64,000 nucleotides of DNA, taken from the NCBI GenBank assembly GCA_018266295.1, contig JAFEAQ010000004.1:186001-250000 (forward strand). The letters are read 5' to 3'. The stretch is from Bdellovibrionales bacterium (GTDB lineage: Bacteria > Bdellovibrionota > Bdellovibrionia > Bdellovibrionales > Bdellovibrionaceae). The notes below the pieces were generated by a model that was given only the letters and a program-made list of their open reading frames with translations, was not told the DNA's origin and ran no database searches. Shown piece by piece: positions 17,038 through 26,690 of the stretch (the stretch's first letter is position 1; every line of letters begins with the position of its first letter). Position numbers and translations under genes: made by a program.

Positions 17038-17087
17038 AAGCCTCCCTGGTCCAGAGCCTAGCTCGACTTCGTGGGGGGCTTTTTTTA
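17038..17087 (+). terminator. Rho-independent terminator after the coiled-coil protein gene
   Basis: AAGCCTCCC (17038) pairs with GGGGGGCTT (ending 17081) and is followed by a run of T. Clear terminator form. Confidence 0.8.
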
Positions 17088-17160
17088 TCATTGCTAGACC
17101 CTCCTCTCTTGCACTGCTAAAATGATGGCTGATTTTAATCTGTTAGAAGGAGCCATCTCC

Positions 17161-19842
17161 GTGTTGAAAAAGTTAATTATTGCCGGTGTCGTTCTAGTCA
17201 TTGTCGGTATCGCAGGCGTCTTCGCTTTGATCCATCATGTAAAGGCGGGCCTTCCGCAACTCATCACCGTCAAAGATTACCAGCCACTTTTGGTCTCCGA
17301 AGTATACGACCGCAAAAATAAAAAAATCGGTGAGCTCTCTCGTGAAGAACGTCGTATTGTTGTTCCTTACGAAAAGATGCCGAAGCATTTGGTTCAAGCT
17401 TTCCTCGCAGCGGAAGATGATCAGTTCTTCCAGCACGGCGGGATCAACTACCAAGCGATCTTGCGCGCCACTCTTGCCAACCTTCGTGCCGGCCGCACGG
17501 TGCAAGGAGGATCGACGATCACTCAGCAGGTTGCAAAGACTTTGCTTCTTCGTGACCGCGAAAAAACATTCTTGAGAAAAATCCGCGAAGCCATGCTCGC
17601 TCAACAGATGGAAGAAAATCTCAAGAAAGAAGATATTCTTTATCTCTACCTGAATCAGATCTATTTCGGTCAAGGTGCGTACGGTGTTGAAGTGGCCGCG
17701 CAAACTTATTACCACAAATCTGTAGATCAACTGACACTTGCTGAAATGGCGATCCTTGCCGGCCTTCCTCAGGCTCCGGCCCGTTATTCTCCGGTAACAA
17801 ATCCTCTTCGCGCGAAGGAACGTCAAACTTACGTACTTCACCGCATGGCAGAAGTAGGATTTGTTCCTAAAGAAGAAGCTGAAGCAGCCGTGAAGCAACC
17901 AGTGAAAGTCTATGTCCGTGAAAACTACGTACAGTTCGCTCCTTCCGTGGTGGAAACTGTTCGTCAGTTGCTTGTGGCTCAGTTAGGCGAAGAGCAAGTT
18001 TTGGATAAAGGTCTTCGCATCTACACAAGTATTGAACTTGATAAGCAATTAGCTGCTCAAGAGGCTGTCGTTAATGGCCTTAAAGAACTGGATAAGCGCC
18101 AAGGCTATCGCGGAGCTCTTAGACAATTGGACTCTAAAGAAGAGATCGAAAAGTTCCTAGTAGAAGGACGCAAGAAGCTCATCGCTGAATCGACTCCCGT
18201 GCGTATCATTATGCCGGACGGAAAATTTGATGAAATCACGCCGGAAAGCGATGGTAAAAAATCTTCTCCGAACTTGCCGTCGTATTTGAAAGTCGGCCAG
18301 GCTGTGGAAGGCCTTGTGGAAAAAGTCGATGATGCCAATGGCCTTGTCTATGTTCGCGTCGGTGATGCTCGCGGCTTGATTGATTTCGAAGATATGATCT
18401 GGGCACGTAAGCCTAATACGGATAAACGCTGGGACATTGATACGATTAAGAAACCGTCAGAAGCTGTTAAAGCCGGTGACGTAATTCTTGTGAAAATCAA
18501 GGGCGAAGTGTTCGCTTCTTCTCGCCTGAGCAATCCAAGCAAGAACAGTAAAAAGCCGATCGTACCTGGCAGCCTTCCAGAGTTTGGTAAGTTTCTCGCG
18601 ATGGATTTGGATCAAGAGCCCATCGTAGAGGGCTCTTTGATCTCTTTCGACGAGCAAACTCAAGACGTTCTCGCCATGGTGGGTGGTTATAGCTACGCAC
18701 GTAACGAATTTAACCGTGCACTTCAAGCGGCACGCCAAACAGGTTCTTCTTTTAAAACCATCGTTTATGCTTCGGCCCTCGATAAAGGCTACACTCCGGC
18801 GACTCCGATCATGGATTCTCCGATTGTATTTGAAGAATCTGATCCAAATAAAGACGATAGCGAAGGACAAGAGGATCCAAAGGTTTGGAAACCATCAAAT
18901 CACTCGAAGAGCTTTGGCGGCGATATTATTTTCCGTAATGCGCTCGTGAAGTCTTTGAATATTCCTTCGGTTAAAATTGTTGAAGATATTGGTGTTCCTT
19001 GGGCCTCAGACTATGCAAAACGCTTGGGGATCTTTAGCCCGCTCAATCCTGACTTTACGTTGGTGCTCGGTACGAGTAGCGTGACTTTGTATGAAATGAC
19101 AAAAGCCTTCGGCCAGTTTGCCCGCTTGGGTAAACGCCTCCGCCCAGTCATTGTCCGACAGGTTCTGAATCAAGAAGGTCAGAAAATTCTTGATGAAGTC
19201 ACTCTCGACACCCGTTTCAATAAAGAGATAACCGATTTAGATAAACAGTTTGAAGATCGTCGCACAGCTTTGGCAGAAAAAGTGAAGAACATGACGCCGG
19301 AAGCTTTGGCTGAAGATAAGAAAAAACGCGCCGATTATAACTTCTTTTTTGAAGATAAAGATCAGTTGATCAAACCTCAAACGGCATACGTCATGACCAC
19401 TCTTTTGAAAGGCGTTGTTGAAGACAAAAACGGGACCGGTGGCCGCGCTCGTTCTATCGGCCGCGAAGTTGCCGGTAAAACTGGAACAACGAATGGATAT
19501 TACGATGCTTGGTTTATCGGTTACACTCCTCAAATCGTCACTGGAGTGTGGGTTGGTTTTGATAAAGAGCGTAGTATCGGTAAAGGTGAGGTCGGCGGAC
19601 GGGCTGCTTTGCCAATCTGGGTGGATTATATGAAAGCCGCCCACGAAGGTTTGCCACAAACAACCTTCCCAGTGCCAGACGGAATCGTGTTTGCGAATAT
19701 CGATAGTGATTCAGGAAAACTCGCAACAGCCACGACGAAGAATGTTTTAAGACAGGCCTTCGTTGAAGGCACTGAGCCGACAGCGGCGGGCAATAAGTCC
19801 GAAGAAGCCACGGACTTCCTGAAAGACGACTTAGCAAACTAA
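17161..19842 (+). CDS. mrcA: Penicillin-binding protein 1A (bifunctional class A PBP)
   Basis: Inner-membrane enzyme that polymerises and cross-links peptidoglycan, 893 residues. After one N-terminal helix (LIIAGVVLVIVGIAGVFAL) comes the GT51 glycosyltransferase with EDDQFFQHGG (near residue 86), QGGSTITQQVAK and RKIREAMLAQQME. An OB-like insert lies around 350-490. The transpeptidase has SxxK as GSSFK (about 529), SxN as SLN (about 598) and KTG as KTGTTNGYYDAW (about 771). I choose the GTG at 17161 because AGAAGGAG lies eight bases upstream; an ATG at 17122 has no such site. A terminator follows at 19848. In Bdellovibrio such enzymes also serve filament growth inside prey. Confidence 0.95.
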   Translation: MLKKLIIAGVVLVIVGIAGVFALIHHVKAGLPQLITVKDYQPLLVSEVYDRKNKKIGELSREERRIVVPYEKMPKHLVQAFLAAEDDQFFQHGGINYQAILRATLANLRAGRTVQGGSTITQQVAKTLLLRDREKTFLRKIREAMLAQQMEENLKKEDILYLYLNQIYFGQGAYGVEVAAQTYYHKSVDQLTLAEMAILAGLPQAPARYSPVTNPLRAKERQTYVLHRMAEVGFVPKEEAEAAVKQPVKVYVRENYVQFAPSVVETVRQLLVAQLGEEQVLDKGLRIYTSIELDKQLAAQEAVVNGLKELDKRQGYRGALRQLDSKEEIEKFLVEGRKKLIAESTPVRIIMPDGKFDEITPESDGKKSSPNLPSYLKVGQAVEGLVEKVDDANGLVYVRVGDARGLIDFEDMIWARKPNTDKRWDIDTIKKPSEAVKAGDVILVKIKGEVFASSRLSNPSKNSKKPIVPGSLPEFGKFLAMDLDQEPIVEGSLISFDEQTQDVLAMVGGYSYARNEFNRALQAARQTGSSFKTIVYASALDKGYTPATPIMDSPIVFEESDPNKDDSEGQEDPKVWKPSNHSKSFGGDIIFRNALVKSLNIPSVKIVEDIGVPWASDYAKRLGIFSPLNPDFTLVLGTSSVTLYEMTKAFGQFARLGKRLRPVIVRQVLNQEGQKILDEVTLDTRFNKEITDLDKQFEDRRTALAEKVKNMTPEALAEDKKKRADYNFFFEDKDQLIKPQTAYVMTTLLKGVVEDKNGTGGRARSIGREVAGKTGTTNGYYDAWFIGYTPQIVTGVWVGFDKERSIGKGEVGGRAALPIWVDYMKAAHEGLPQTTFPVPDGIVFANIDSDSGKLATATTKNVLRQAFVEGTEPTAAGNKSEEATDFLKDDLAN

Positions 19843-19847
19843 GCCTC

Positions 19848-19874
19848 AAAGCCGCCTCCAGGGCGGCTTTTTTA
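19848..19874 (+). terminator. Rho-independent terminator after the PBP1A gene
   Basis: AAAGCCGCC / GGCGGCTTT, 9-bp stem with a short loop and then TTTATTT, six bases past the stop. Confidence 0.9.
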
Positions 19875-20102
19875 TTTCCCGAAGCCGCATTTGCTGTTCA
19901 CCTGACATATTACGCGAACCCGACAATCACCCTCTAAGTTAATGAATATACTTGGTAATTTGTAGACTTGTCGTACTTTTCACAGTTCGACGATCTAAGA
20001 CGACCCCCATCAAAACTGCTCCCTGCTTAGATGACTTTTGCCCGGGGCAAGAGTACTCTCGATAAGTTGATTCAACCTCTAAAAATCACGGGAACCAGTC
20101 GT

Positions 20103-23069
20103 ATGAAGGAAATCCATCTTTGGGGGGTTAAACAAAATAACCTGAAGAACATTGAGGTCAAAATTCCGGTGGGGCAACTCACGGTGGTTTGCGGTCCTTC
20201 GGGTTCAGGGAAAAGCTCCCTGGCGTTTGAAACTCTCTTTGCCGAAGGGCAACGCCGCTTTATCGAAAGTATGTCTAACTACGCGCGCCAGTTCTTGAAC
20301 AAAGCGCCAAAGCCGGACATTGAAGGCATCAATAATATTCCTCCGGCCATTTCGATTGAGCAAAAAAATACTGTGAAAAGCAGCCGCTCCACTGTGGGTA
20401 CTACCACAGAGGTGATCGACTACTTGCGCTTGTTCTATGAAAAAGTCGGCACACCTTACTGCCCCACTCACAAAGTTCCTTGTGAAAAGGAAAGCGTTAC
20501 TGAAGCGACTGACAAAGTAATTAAGTTCTTTAATAGCAAACGCGGTTACATCTTGGTAGAAATCACCACCGATGGGCGCGTTGCCGAAGGCAAGAAGCTG
20601 CACTCTTTGCTTTTGCAAGACGGTTACTTGCGCATCTATGTTCCTAAAGGTGGCGACAAAGTTGAAGCCAAGCCTGCAAAAGGCAAAGCCAAAAAAGCAG
20701 CCGTTACAAAAGCCGCACCTAAGAAAAAAGCTCCTGAAGCGACTCTTGCAGAACCTGCTTCGACGATCCTGAAAGAGGAAATGGGTGACATCATTGAGAT
20801 CAGCGAGCCGGCAGCCATTAAAAAAGGCCTGCCGAAGGATCGCTTCTTCCTCGTGATTGACCGTATGTCTTTCAAAGAGGATGAAAAAGGCCGTATCGCC
20901 GATTCTTTGACGAACGCTTACGAAGCTAGCATCAAGTACAATACAAACGTGATTTCCCGCCGCGCGACGATCTTAACGACCGACGGAGAAAAAATGCAGG
21001 TCAGCGAAGAGGCTTCCTGCCCGATTTGTAATTACACTCCTCCGCCGACAACTTCGGCCTTGTTCAGCTTCAATAGCCCGATCGGCGCATGTCCTACTTG
21101 CAAAGGCTTCGGAAATATCTTGGATGTTGATGAAAAGAAAGTGGTTCCAAATCCAAACTTGAGTTTGGCGGCGGGCGCTCTTCATCCTTTCACAATGCCG
21201 AGTGCAGCTCACGAACGTCGTCAGTTGATGGCTTATACGAAGAAAGCTAAAATTGATCCGCACACTCCGTGGAAAGATCTGCCGAAAGCTCAGAAGGAAA
21301 AAATCTGGGATGGCGATGGTGACTTCTTCGGCGTGAAAGGTCTTTTCGAATACCTTGATCAAATTAAATACAAAATGCACGTGCGTGTATTCATCGCTCG
21401 TTACCGTAGCCCGTTCTTGTGTCCTGAGTGTCACGGAGCCCGTCTGCGTAAAGAGGCTTTGAATGTGTTCATCGATGGAACCAATATCGAAGATCTTTCT
21501 AGCAAAACAATTGAAGATCTTTGTGCGTTCTTTAAAAAGCTCGAGTTGTCTCAGACGCAAATCGAAGTTTCAGGCGAAGTCTTGAAGCAAATCCGTGCGC
21601 GATTGGACTTCCTCGTGCGTGTGGGCGTGCATTACCTTACAATGAATCGTGAGACGCGGACTTTATCGGGTGGTGAGTATCAACGTTTGATCCTCGCGAA
21701 TCAGCTCGGTATGGGTTTGTCACAGACTCTTTACGTCCTAGATGAACCAACGGTTGGTTTGCATCCACGCGACAATGACCGCTTGATTGAGATCCTGAAA
21801 GACCTCAAAGAACTCGGCAATACTCTGGTGATTGTTGAGCATGATCACGATGTGATTAAAAACAGCGAAAACATTATCGAGATGGGTCCTGGATCTGGAT
21901 ATCTCGGTGGAGAAGTCGTTTACTCCGGTCCGACGAAGAAATTCTACGACAGCACCAAGTCCGTGACTGTTCCTTACTTGATGCCTTCAAAAGATTTCCA
22001 GGCGCTGCGTACAGCTCGTCCTGTGGATCTTTCTAACTATAAATTTAAAATCGAGTTAAAGGGTGCTAAAGGCCATAACTTGAAAGACCTTGATGTTGTT
22101 TTCCCGTTGAATCGTCTTGTGGTTATTACCGGCGTCAGCGGTTCTGGCAAATCAACTCTGGTCACGAAGACTTTGTACCCGGCGCTCGCAAGAGCTTTGG
22201 ATATCGAATATCTTCCAGTTCAAGAATACAAAAAAGTCGAAGGTGTTGAGAACATTAAGAACGTTCTTTTGATCGACCAGTCTGCGATCGGTAAATCCGC
22301 ACGTAGCTCGCCGATTACTTACCTGAAAGCTTTTGATCTTATCCGCAATATCATGGCATCGACTGAAGAAGCGAAAGTTCGTGGCTACACACCCGGCACG
22401 TTCAGCTTGAACGTCGATGGCGGCCGCTGTCCTGCTTGTAAAGGAACCGGTTACGAAGAAATCGACATGCAGTTCATGGATAACGTGATTATCCCTTGCG
22501 ATGTCTGCGACGGAAAGAAATACCGCCCTGAAATTCTTGAAGTGCAGTACAAGGGCAAAAACGTTCACGAGATTCTGTCGATGACCGTGCAAGAAGCGAT
22601 GGGCTTCTTCGTGGCTCATCCGAATATTCGTAAACCATTGAGCGTTCTTAAAGAAGTCGGCCTCGACTACTTGCAGATCGGTCAGCCAGCAAACAGCTTG
22701 AGCGGTGGTGAATCGCAGCGTTTGAAAATCGCCAAAGAGCTTTCAAACGTAAATCAAAAGGCAACTTTGTACATCCTTGATGAACCGACAACAGGTCTTC
22801 ACTTCCGTGAAGTGGACATGCTGATGAAGGTTTTAAATAAACTCATTGAAGCTGGCGGCAGCGTGATCGTGGTTGAACACAACCAGGACGTGATCCGCGG
22901 AGCTGATTACATCATCGATATGGGCCCAGAGGCCGGCAAAAAAGGCGGCAATGTTGTCGCTCACGGAACTCCACAAGACGTGATGGCTGAAAAGAAAAGC
23001 CTCACAGGCCAATATCTGAAGCGTTACATCGCTGAACACAGCGGCAAAGAAGAAAGCCGAAAGAAGTAG
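20103..23069 (+). CDS. uvrA: Excinuclease ABC subunit A with Lys/Ala-rich insert
   Basis: DNA damage-recognition ATPase of nucleotide excision repair. The 988-residue product has two ABC modules: Walker A CGPSGSGKSSLAFET near the N-terminus and TGVSGSGKSTLVTKT in the second half, with signatures TLSGGEYQRLILA and SLSGGESQRLKIA. Zinc fingers are visible (CPICNYTPPP with CPTC, CPECHGARL, and CPACKGTGYEE with CDVC). Oddly, residues 183-226 contain a low-complexity Lys/Ala/Pro insert (AKPAKGKAKKAAVTKAAPKK). The ATG at 20103 starts with the family-like MKEIHLWGVKQNNLKNIEV; an ATG at 20031 adds 24 unlike residues. Neither has a strong ribosome site. The msbA-like gene follows by one base. Confidence 0.93.
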   Translation: MKEIHLWGVKQNNLKNIEVKIPVGQLTVVCGPSGSGKSSLAFETLFAEGQRRFIESMSNYARQFLNKAPKPDIEGINNIPPAISIEQKNTVKSSRSTVGTTTEVIDYLRLFYEKVGTPYCPTHKVPCEKESVTEATDKVIKFFNSKRGYILVEITTDGRVAEGKKLHSLLLQDGYLRIYVPKGGDKVEAKPAKGKAKKAAVTKAAPKKKAPEATLAEPASTILKEEMGDIIEISEPAAIKKGLPKDRFFLVIDRMSFKEDEKGRIADSLTNAYEASIKYNTNVISRRATILTTDGEKMQVSEEASCPICNYTPPPTTSALFSFNSPIGACPTCKGFGNILDVDEKKVVPNPNLSLAAGALHPFTMPSAAHERRQLMAYTKKAKIDPHTPWKDLPKAQKEKIWDGDGDFFGVKGLFEYLDQIKYKMHVRVFIARYRSPFLCPECHGARLRKEALNVFIDGTNIEDLSSKTIEDLCAFFKKLELSQTQIEVSGEVLKQIRARLDFLVRVGVHYLTMNRETRTLSGGEYQRLILANQLGMGLSQTLYVLDEPTVGLHPRDNDRLIEILKDLKELGNTLVIVEHDHDVIKNSENIIEMGPGSGYLGGEVVYSGPTKKFYDSTKSVTVPYLMPSKDFQALRTARPVDLSNYKFKIELKGAKGHNLKDLDVVFPLNRLVVITGVSGSGKSTLVTKTLYPALARALDIEYLPVQEYKKVEGVENIKNVLLIDQSAIGKSARSSPITYLKAFDLIRNIMASTEEAKVRGYTPGTFSLNVDGGRCPACKGTGYEEIDMQFMDNVIIPCDVCDGKKYRPEILEVQYKGKNVHEILSMTVQEAMGFFVAHPNIRKPLSVLKEVGLDYLQIGQPANSLSGGESQRLKIAKELSNVNQKATLYILDEPTTGLHFREVDMLMKVLNKLIEAGGSVIVVEHNQDVIRGADYIIDMGPEAGKKGGNVVAHGTPQDVMAEKKSLTGQYLKRYIAEHSGKEESRKK

Positions 23070-23070
23070 A

Positions 23071-24792
23071 ATGAAGTCTGAAATCTCGCGCATCTTAGAA
23101 GAAGCAAAGCCGTATAAGAAAACCCTGATCATTGTCGCCCTGACTGGTATCGCTTATGCGATCTGCTCAGGGACCACCCTTGCACAGCTGCAATATCTCG
23201 TTGATGCCCTCACCGCGAAAAATATCGATGGAGCAGTGAACATCGGCTTCAAGATCTTAGGATTAGCCGTCATCGTCGCCGTCAGTCGATATTTTCATAT
23301 CTTCCTGATGAACTACGTCGCTGAGTGCATTACCCAAAATATCCGTCAGCGCTTGCAACAGAAATTTATGCATTTGAGTTTGTCTTTTCACAATACTTAT
23401 TCTTCTGGTTCAGGCGGGTTGATTTCGCGCATTCTAAATGACGTTAAAGTGATTCAAGACGGCCTACGCATGATTGCAGATATCTTTAGCTCTCCGCTAC
23501 TGATGCTGGTTCTATTCTTCAATTTATTCCGTACCAACTGGCAGCTGACTCTTTGCTTGCTGGTTGTTGTCCCTATTATCGGTATTTTTCAGAAAAATAT
23601 TTCCCGCAGCCTACGTAAGTATTTACCTCTTGGCCAGGAAACGCTTGAGAAGATGACTTCGACAATTAAAGAGTCTCTGGACGGAGTTCGAGTCATCCAA
23701 TCTTTCAATCTTGAAAAAACCATGGCAACCAAGCTTGTAAATGAATCTCAAGATTACTTGTCGATTCGTAAGAAAATTCATGCTCGGGTAGAGGCTATGG
23801 GCCCGGTCTCAGAATTGATCGCGACATTACTAATTCTCGGTGTTCTCTTATATATTAGTACTGAAATCGGCAGTGGCCGAGCGACGATGGGTTCTTTCAT
23901 TACTTATGTGGCTTCTTTGATCGGACTCAATATGCCACTTAAGAAATTCCAAGAAAGCTATGTTCGTATTCAAGAAGTGATTGTTTCCGCTCAGCGTGTC
24001 TATGCAATTGTCGACAATCCAAATATTGTAAGAGAAAGCGAAAAAAATCTGCCCTTCCCTAAGGACTGGAAACAGATTGTTTATAAAGACGTCTCTTTTG
24101 CCTATGGGAAGGATTTGATCCTTAAAAACGTGAACCTGACCATCAACCGCGGCGAACAAGTGGCTCTGGTCGGTGAAAGTGGTAGTGGTAAATCGACGAT
24201 CGTGAACTTACTTGAGCGCTTCTTTGATGCGACCTCGGGCGAAATCCTGGTCGATGGCACCAATATTCTCGATTTCAACCTACAAGCTTTGCGCAAGAAC
24301 GTGGCCCTCGTTAATCAAGACGTCTTCTTGTTTAGCGATTCTATCGAAAGAAACATTCAGGCTGGAGATTTTGAGCGCAGTTTAAACGACGTTCCTGCTA
24401 TGGCTAAAATGGCCAACGCGAATGACTTTATTATGCGTATGCCTCACGGCTATCAAAGCTTGGTCGGTGATCGCGGGAACTTATTGTCCGGTGGTGAGAA
24501 ACAAAGAATCAGTATTGCCCGTGCATTATTTAAAGATGCGCCCATTTTGATCCTCGATGAGGCAACAAGTGCCCTCGATACCGCCAGCGAGATTGAAGTT
24601 CAGAAAGGTCTAGATCATTTAATGGAGGGCCGCACGGCACTCATCATCGCTCACCGTCTATCGACCATTCAAAATGCGGACAAAATCGTTGTTCTCAAAT
24701 CTGGACAGATTGCTGAAATCGGAAGCCATCAGCAACTTCTTGATTCCAAAGGAGAATACTTCCGCTTCTACAGTCTCCAGCACCGCATTTAG
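23071..24792 (+). CDS. msbA: MsbA-like ABC exporter (lipid A flippase family)
   Basis: Fused membrane-ATPase half transporter, 573 residues, working as a homodimer. Six membrane helices occupy the first 310 residues or so. The ATPase domain has Walker A GESGSGKSTIVNLLERF, signature LLSGGEKQRISIARAL, Walker B ILILDEATSALD and an H-loop IAHRLSTI. The closest named type is MsbA, which flips lipid A-core across the inner membrane, though other lipid or peptide exporters of this subfamily look alike. The start directly follows the uvrA stop (one base between), so the two are probably co-transcribed, an unusual pairing of repair and envelope functions. Confidence 0.85.
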   Translation: MKSEISRILEEAKPYKKTLIIVALTGIAYAICSGTTLAQLQYLVDALTAKNIDGAVNIGFKILGLAVIVAVSRYFHIFLMNYVAECITQNIRQRLQQKFMHLSLSFHNTYSSGSGGLISRILNDVKVIQDGLRMIADIFSSPLLMLVLFFNLFRTNWQLTLCLLVVVPIIGIFQKNISRSLRKYLPLGQETLEKMTSTIKESLDGVRVIQSFNLEKTMATKLVNESQDYLSIRKKIHARVEAMGPVSELIATLLILGVLLYISTEIGSGRATMGSFITYVASLIGLNMPLKKFQESYVRIQEVIVSAQRVYAIVDNPNIVRESEKNLPFPKDWKQIVYKDVSFAYGKDLILKNVNLTINRGEQVALVGESGSGKSTIVNLLERFFDATSGEILVDGTNILDFNLQALRKNVALVNQDVFLFSDSIERNIQAGDFERSLNDVPAMAKMANANDFIMRMPHGYQSLVGDRGNLLSGGEKQRISIARALFKDAPILILDEATSALDTASEIEVQKGLDHLMEGRTALIIAHRLSTIQNADKIVVLKSGQIAEIGSHQQLLDSKGEYFRFYSLQHRI

Positions 24793-24833
24793 TTTGCGTA
24801 TTCTGCTGGAGATTTCCCCGGACGAAGGTCTAG

Positions 24834-24907
24834 TTAGACAAGGTTTTAGACAGTAGCTCTCAAGTTTGTCCAATCTTTTGACGATATGAAAGTTGAAAGA
24901 TTAGACA
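24834..24907 (+). repeat. Three TTAGACA direct repeats upstream of the sigma-54 activator gene
   Basis: TTAGACA occurs at 24834-24840, 24846-24852 and 24901-24907. The first two are 12 bp apart, roughly one helical turn. The third overlaps a possible -10 region behind TTGACG at 24877. Such spacing fits an operator, possibly for self-regulation. Confidence 0.35.
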
Positions 24908-24928
24908 GTTTACGAAGGAGCATTCGTT

Positions 24929-26485
24929 ATGATCAATTGGGATGAGTTTGAACATATACATGTAATCAGAAAGTTGAAACAGATTCTTGGCGCTTGGTGG
25001 AATATCGACGTTATCTTTACTGATGAACGTGGCCAAATCAAAGGCTTTGATCACGAGAAAACTCAATTCAACAACCCAGCTGTTGCGCAATTGATGCAAA
25101 AAGAAACTGCTAAAAGCAGCATCGGCGAAATGGTTGTTAAAACGATCGACGATTTGAGAACTTCTCAAAACCGCTATGCACTTAAGAAGTGGGACATGGT
25201 CGGTTTCGATGTCGGAGTCTTCCCTATCTTGATTGAAAATGATTTCGTAGGGACAGTAGTCGCAACTGGCTTCTTCCGTGAGCAAACTGCAGCGCCTCGT
25301 CTAGAAGAAATTCGCGAGCGTTTGGCAGCTTTCGGCATGAGTGCAGACACTATCGAGAAATCTCTCGGCAAATTGAAGTACCTTGACGATCACGACCGTA
25401 CACATTTCTGCGAAGTTTGCGAACTCGTTGCTCAAGAGATCGTAACTCTTCACTTGGAAATCACGTCTCGTGAAAACAGAATCAAAGAACTCAATAAAGA
25501 ACTTGGTAACAGATTTAAATACGACAACATGATCGGTAAATCTAAGCCAATGCAATCTTTGTACGCTCTTCTTGATAAAATTAAAGGTGCTGATTCTACA
25601 GTGCTTGTTCAAGGGGAAAACGGTACTGGTAAAGAGTTGATTGCGAAATCAATCCACTACAACTCCAACCGTAAAGATAAACCGTTCGTTATCCAGAACT
25701 GTTCTGCGTTCAATGACAATCTCTTGGAATCAGAACTCTTCGGTCACGTCCGCGGTTCTTTCACTGGCGCTTTGAAAGATAAAAAAGGTCTTTTCGAAAT
25801 GGCAGATAAAGGCACATTCTTCCTGGATGAAATCGGTGATACTTCACCAACTATGCAAGTAAAACTTCTTCGCGTATTGCAAGAAGGCACTTTCACTCCA
25901 GTAGGTGCGACTGAGCAACGTAAAGTGGACGTACGTATCGTTGCCGCTACAAACAGAAACCTCAAAGAGATGGTTGAGCAAGGGACGTTCCGTGAAGACT
26001 TGTACTATCGCTTGAACGTTATCAACATCCGCGTTCCACCTCTCCGTGAAAGAAAAGAAGATATCCCATACTTGGTGGATTTCTTCTTGGGTAAAATCTC
26101 CGAAACTTCTGGTGGCGCTAAACGTCTGCTAACTAAGCGTGCTCTTGAAAAACTCTATGACTACGCTTGGCCAGGTAACGTTCGTGAATTGCAAAATGAA
26201 ATTGAAAGATTGGTTGTATTGTCTGGCGAAGAAACAAAGTTGATGGCTGAATTGTTGTCACCAAAGGTTCTTGAGTCGGGCGATAAGAACAAAGTTCAAG
26301 GGGCTCGCCTCCAAGGTAAGTTGAAAGACGCTTTGGAAGACCTCGAACGCGAAATGATTCGCGAGGGCTTGCGCCGCACTGGCTGGAACAAGTCTAAATT
26401 GGCAAAAGAGCTGGGTATCAGCCGTGCCGGTTTGATCATGAAAGTTGAAAAATACGGTCTCGATAAGCGTAAAATTGCGCGCTAA
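24929..26485 (+). CDS. Sigma-54-dependent activator with PocR-like sensor domain
   Basis: Enhancer-binding regulator of RNA polymerase-sigma54, 518 residues. Residues 1-160 look like a PocR ligand-sensing domain (MVGFDVGVFPILIENDFVGT and an H-F-C motif HFCEVCELVA). A helical linker leads to the AAA+ domain: Walker A GENGTGKE (229-236), the sigma-54-contact loop GSFTGA (about 276-281; GAFTGA is usual), Walker B GTFFLDEIGD (about 295-304) and the arginine-finger region PLRERKEDIPYL. The C-terminus is a Fis-type helix-turn-helix (NKSKLAKELGISRAGLIMKV). GAAGGAG precedes the ATG. A strong terminator follows. Sigma-54-like promoters are seen at 26627 and 38852, either of which could be a target. 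The ligand is unknown. Confidence 0.92.
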   Translation: MINWDEFEHIHVIRKLKQILGAWWNIDVIFTDERGQIKGFDHEKTQFNNPAVAQLMQKETAKSSIGEMVVKTIDDLRTSQNRYALKKWDMVGFDVGVFPILIENDFVGTVVATGFFREQTAAPRLEEIRERLAAFGMSADTIEKSLGKLKYLDDHDRTHFCEVCELVAQEIVTLHLEITSRENRIKELNKELGNRFKYDNMIGKSKPMQSLYALLDKIKGADSTVLVQGENGTGKELIAKSIHYNSNRKDKPFVIQNCSAFNDNLLESELFGHVRGSFTGALKDKKGLFEMADKGTFFLDEIGDTSPTMQVKLLRVLQEGTFTPVGATEQRKVDVRIVAATNRNLKEMVEQGTFREDLYYRLNVINIRVPPLRERKEDIPYLVDFFLGKISETSGGAKRLLTKRALEKLYDYAWPGNVRELQNEIERLVVLSGEETKLMAELLSPKVLESGDKNKVQGARLQGKLKDALEDLEREMIREGLRRTGWNKSKLAKELGISRAGLIMKVEKYGLDKRKIAR

Positions 26486-26534
26486 CGGGACCTTGTAAAT
26501 CTCTGAAAGATTTACTGTAGTGACCAAAACATAG

Positions 26535-26573
26535 GGGCTCTTTTCGATCGCGAAAAGAGCCCTTTTCTTTTTA
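26535..26573 (+). terminator. Strong rho-independent terminator after the activator gene
   Basis: GGGCTCTTTTCG / CGAAAAGAGCCC forms a perfect 12-bp stem with a 4-base loop, followed by TTTTCTTTTT. Confidence 0.93.
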
Positions 26574-26625
26574 CAAAGTATTGATTTCTTTCAATATTTC
26601 CCGCCCCGCCAAAAGCGACAAAATA

Positions 26626-26641
26626 CGGCACGAGACTTGTA
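26626..26641 (+). promoter_or_regulatory. Possible sigma-54 promoter (-12 GT variant)
   Basis: CGGCACGAGACTTGTA resembles the consensus TGGCACG-N4-TTGCA: GG and the -12 dinucleotide are ten bases apart, but the latter is GT instead of GC. It lies about 50 bp before the degenerate AAA+-like gene and just after the activator gene. Confidence 0.4.
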
Positions 26642-26690
26642 ATATGGAATCCTTCGAACGGTCGATAAATGGGGACCAGAGGGATTATAG

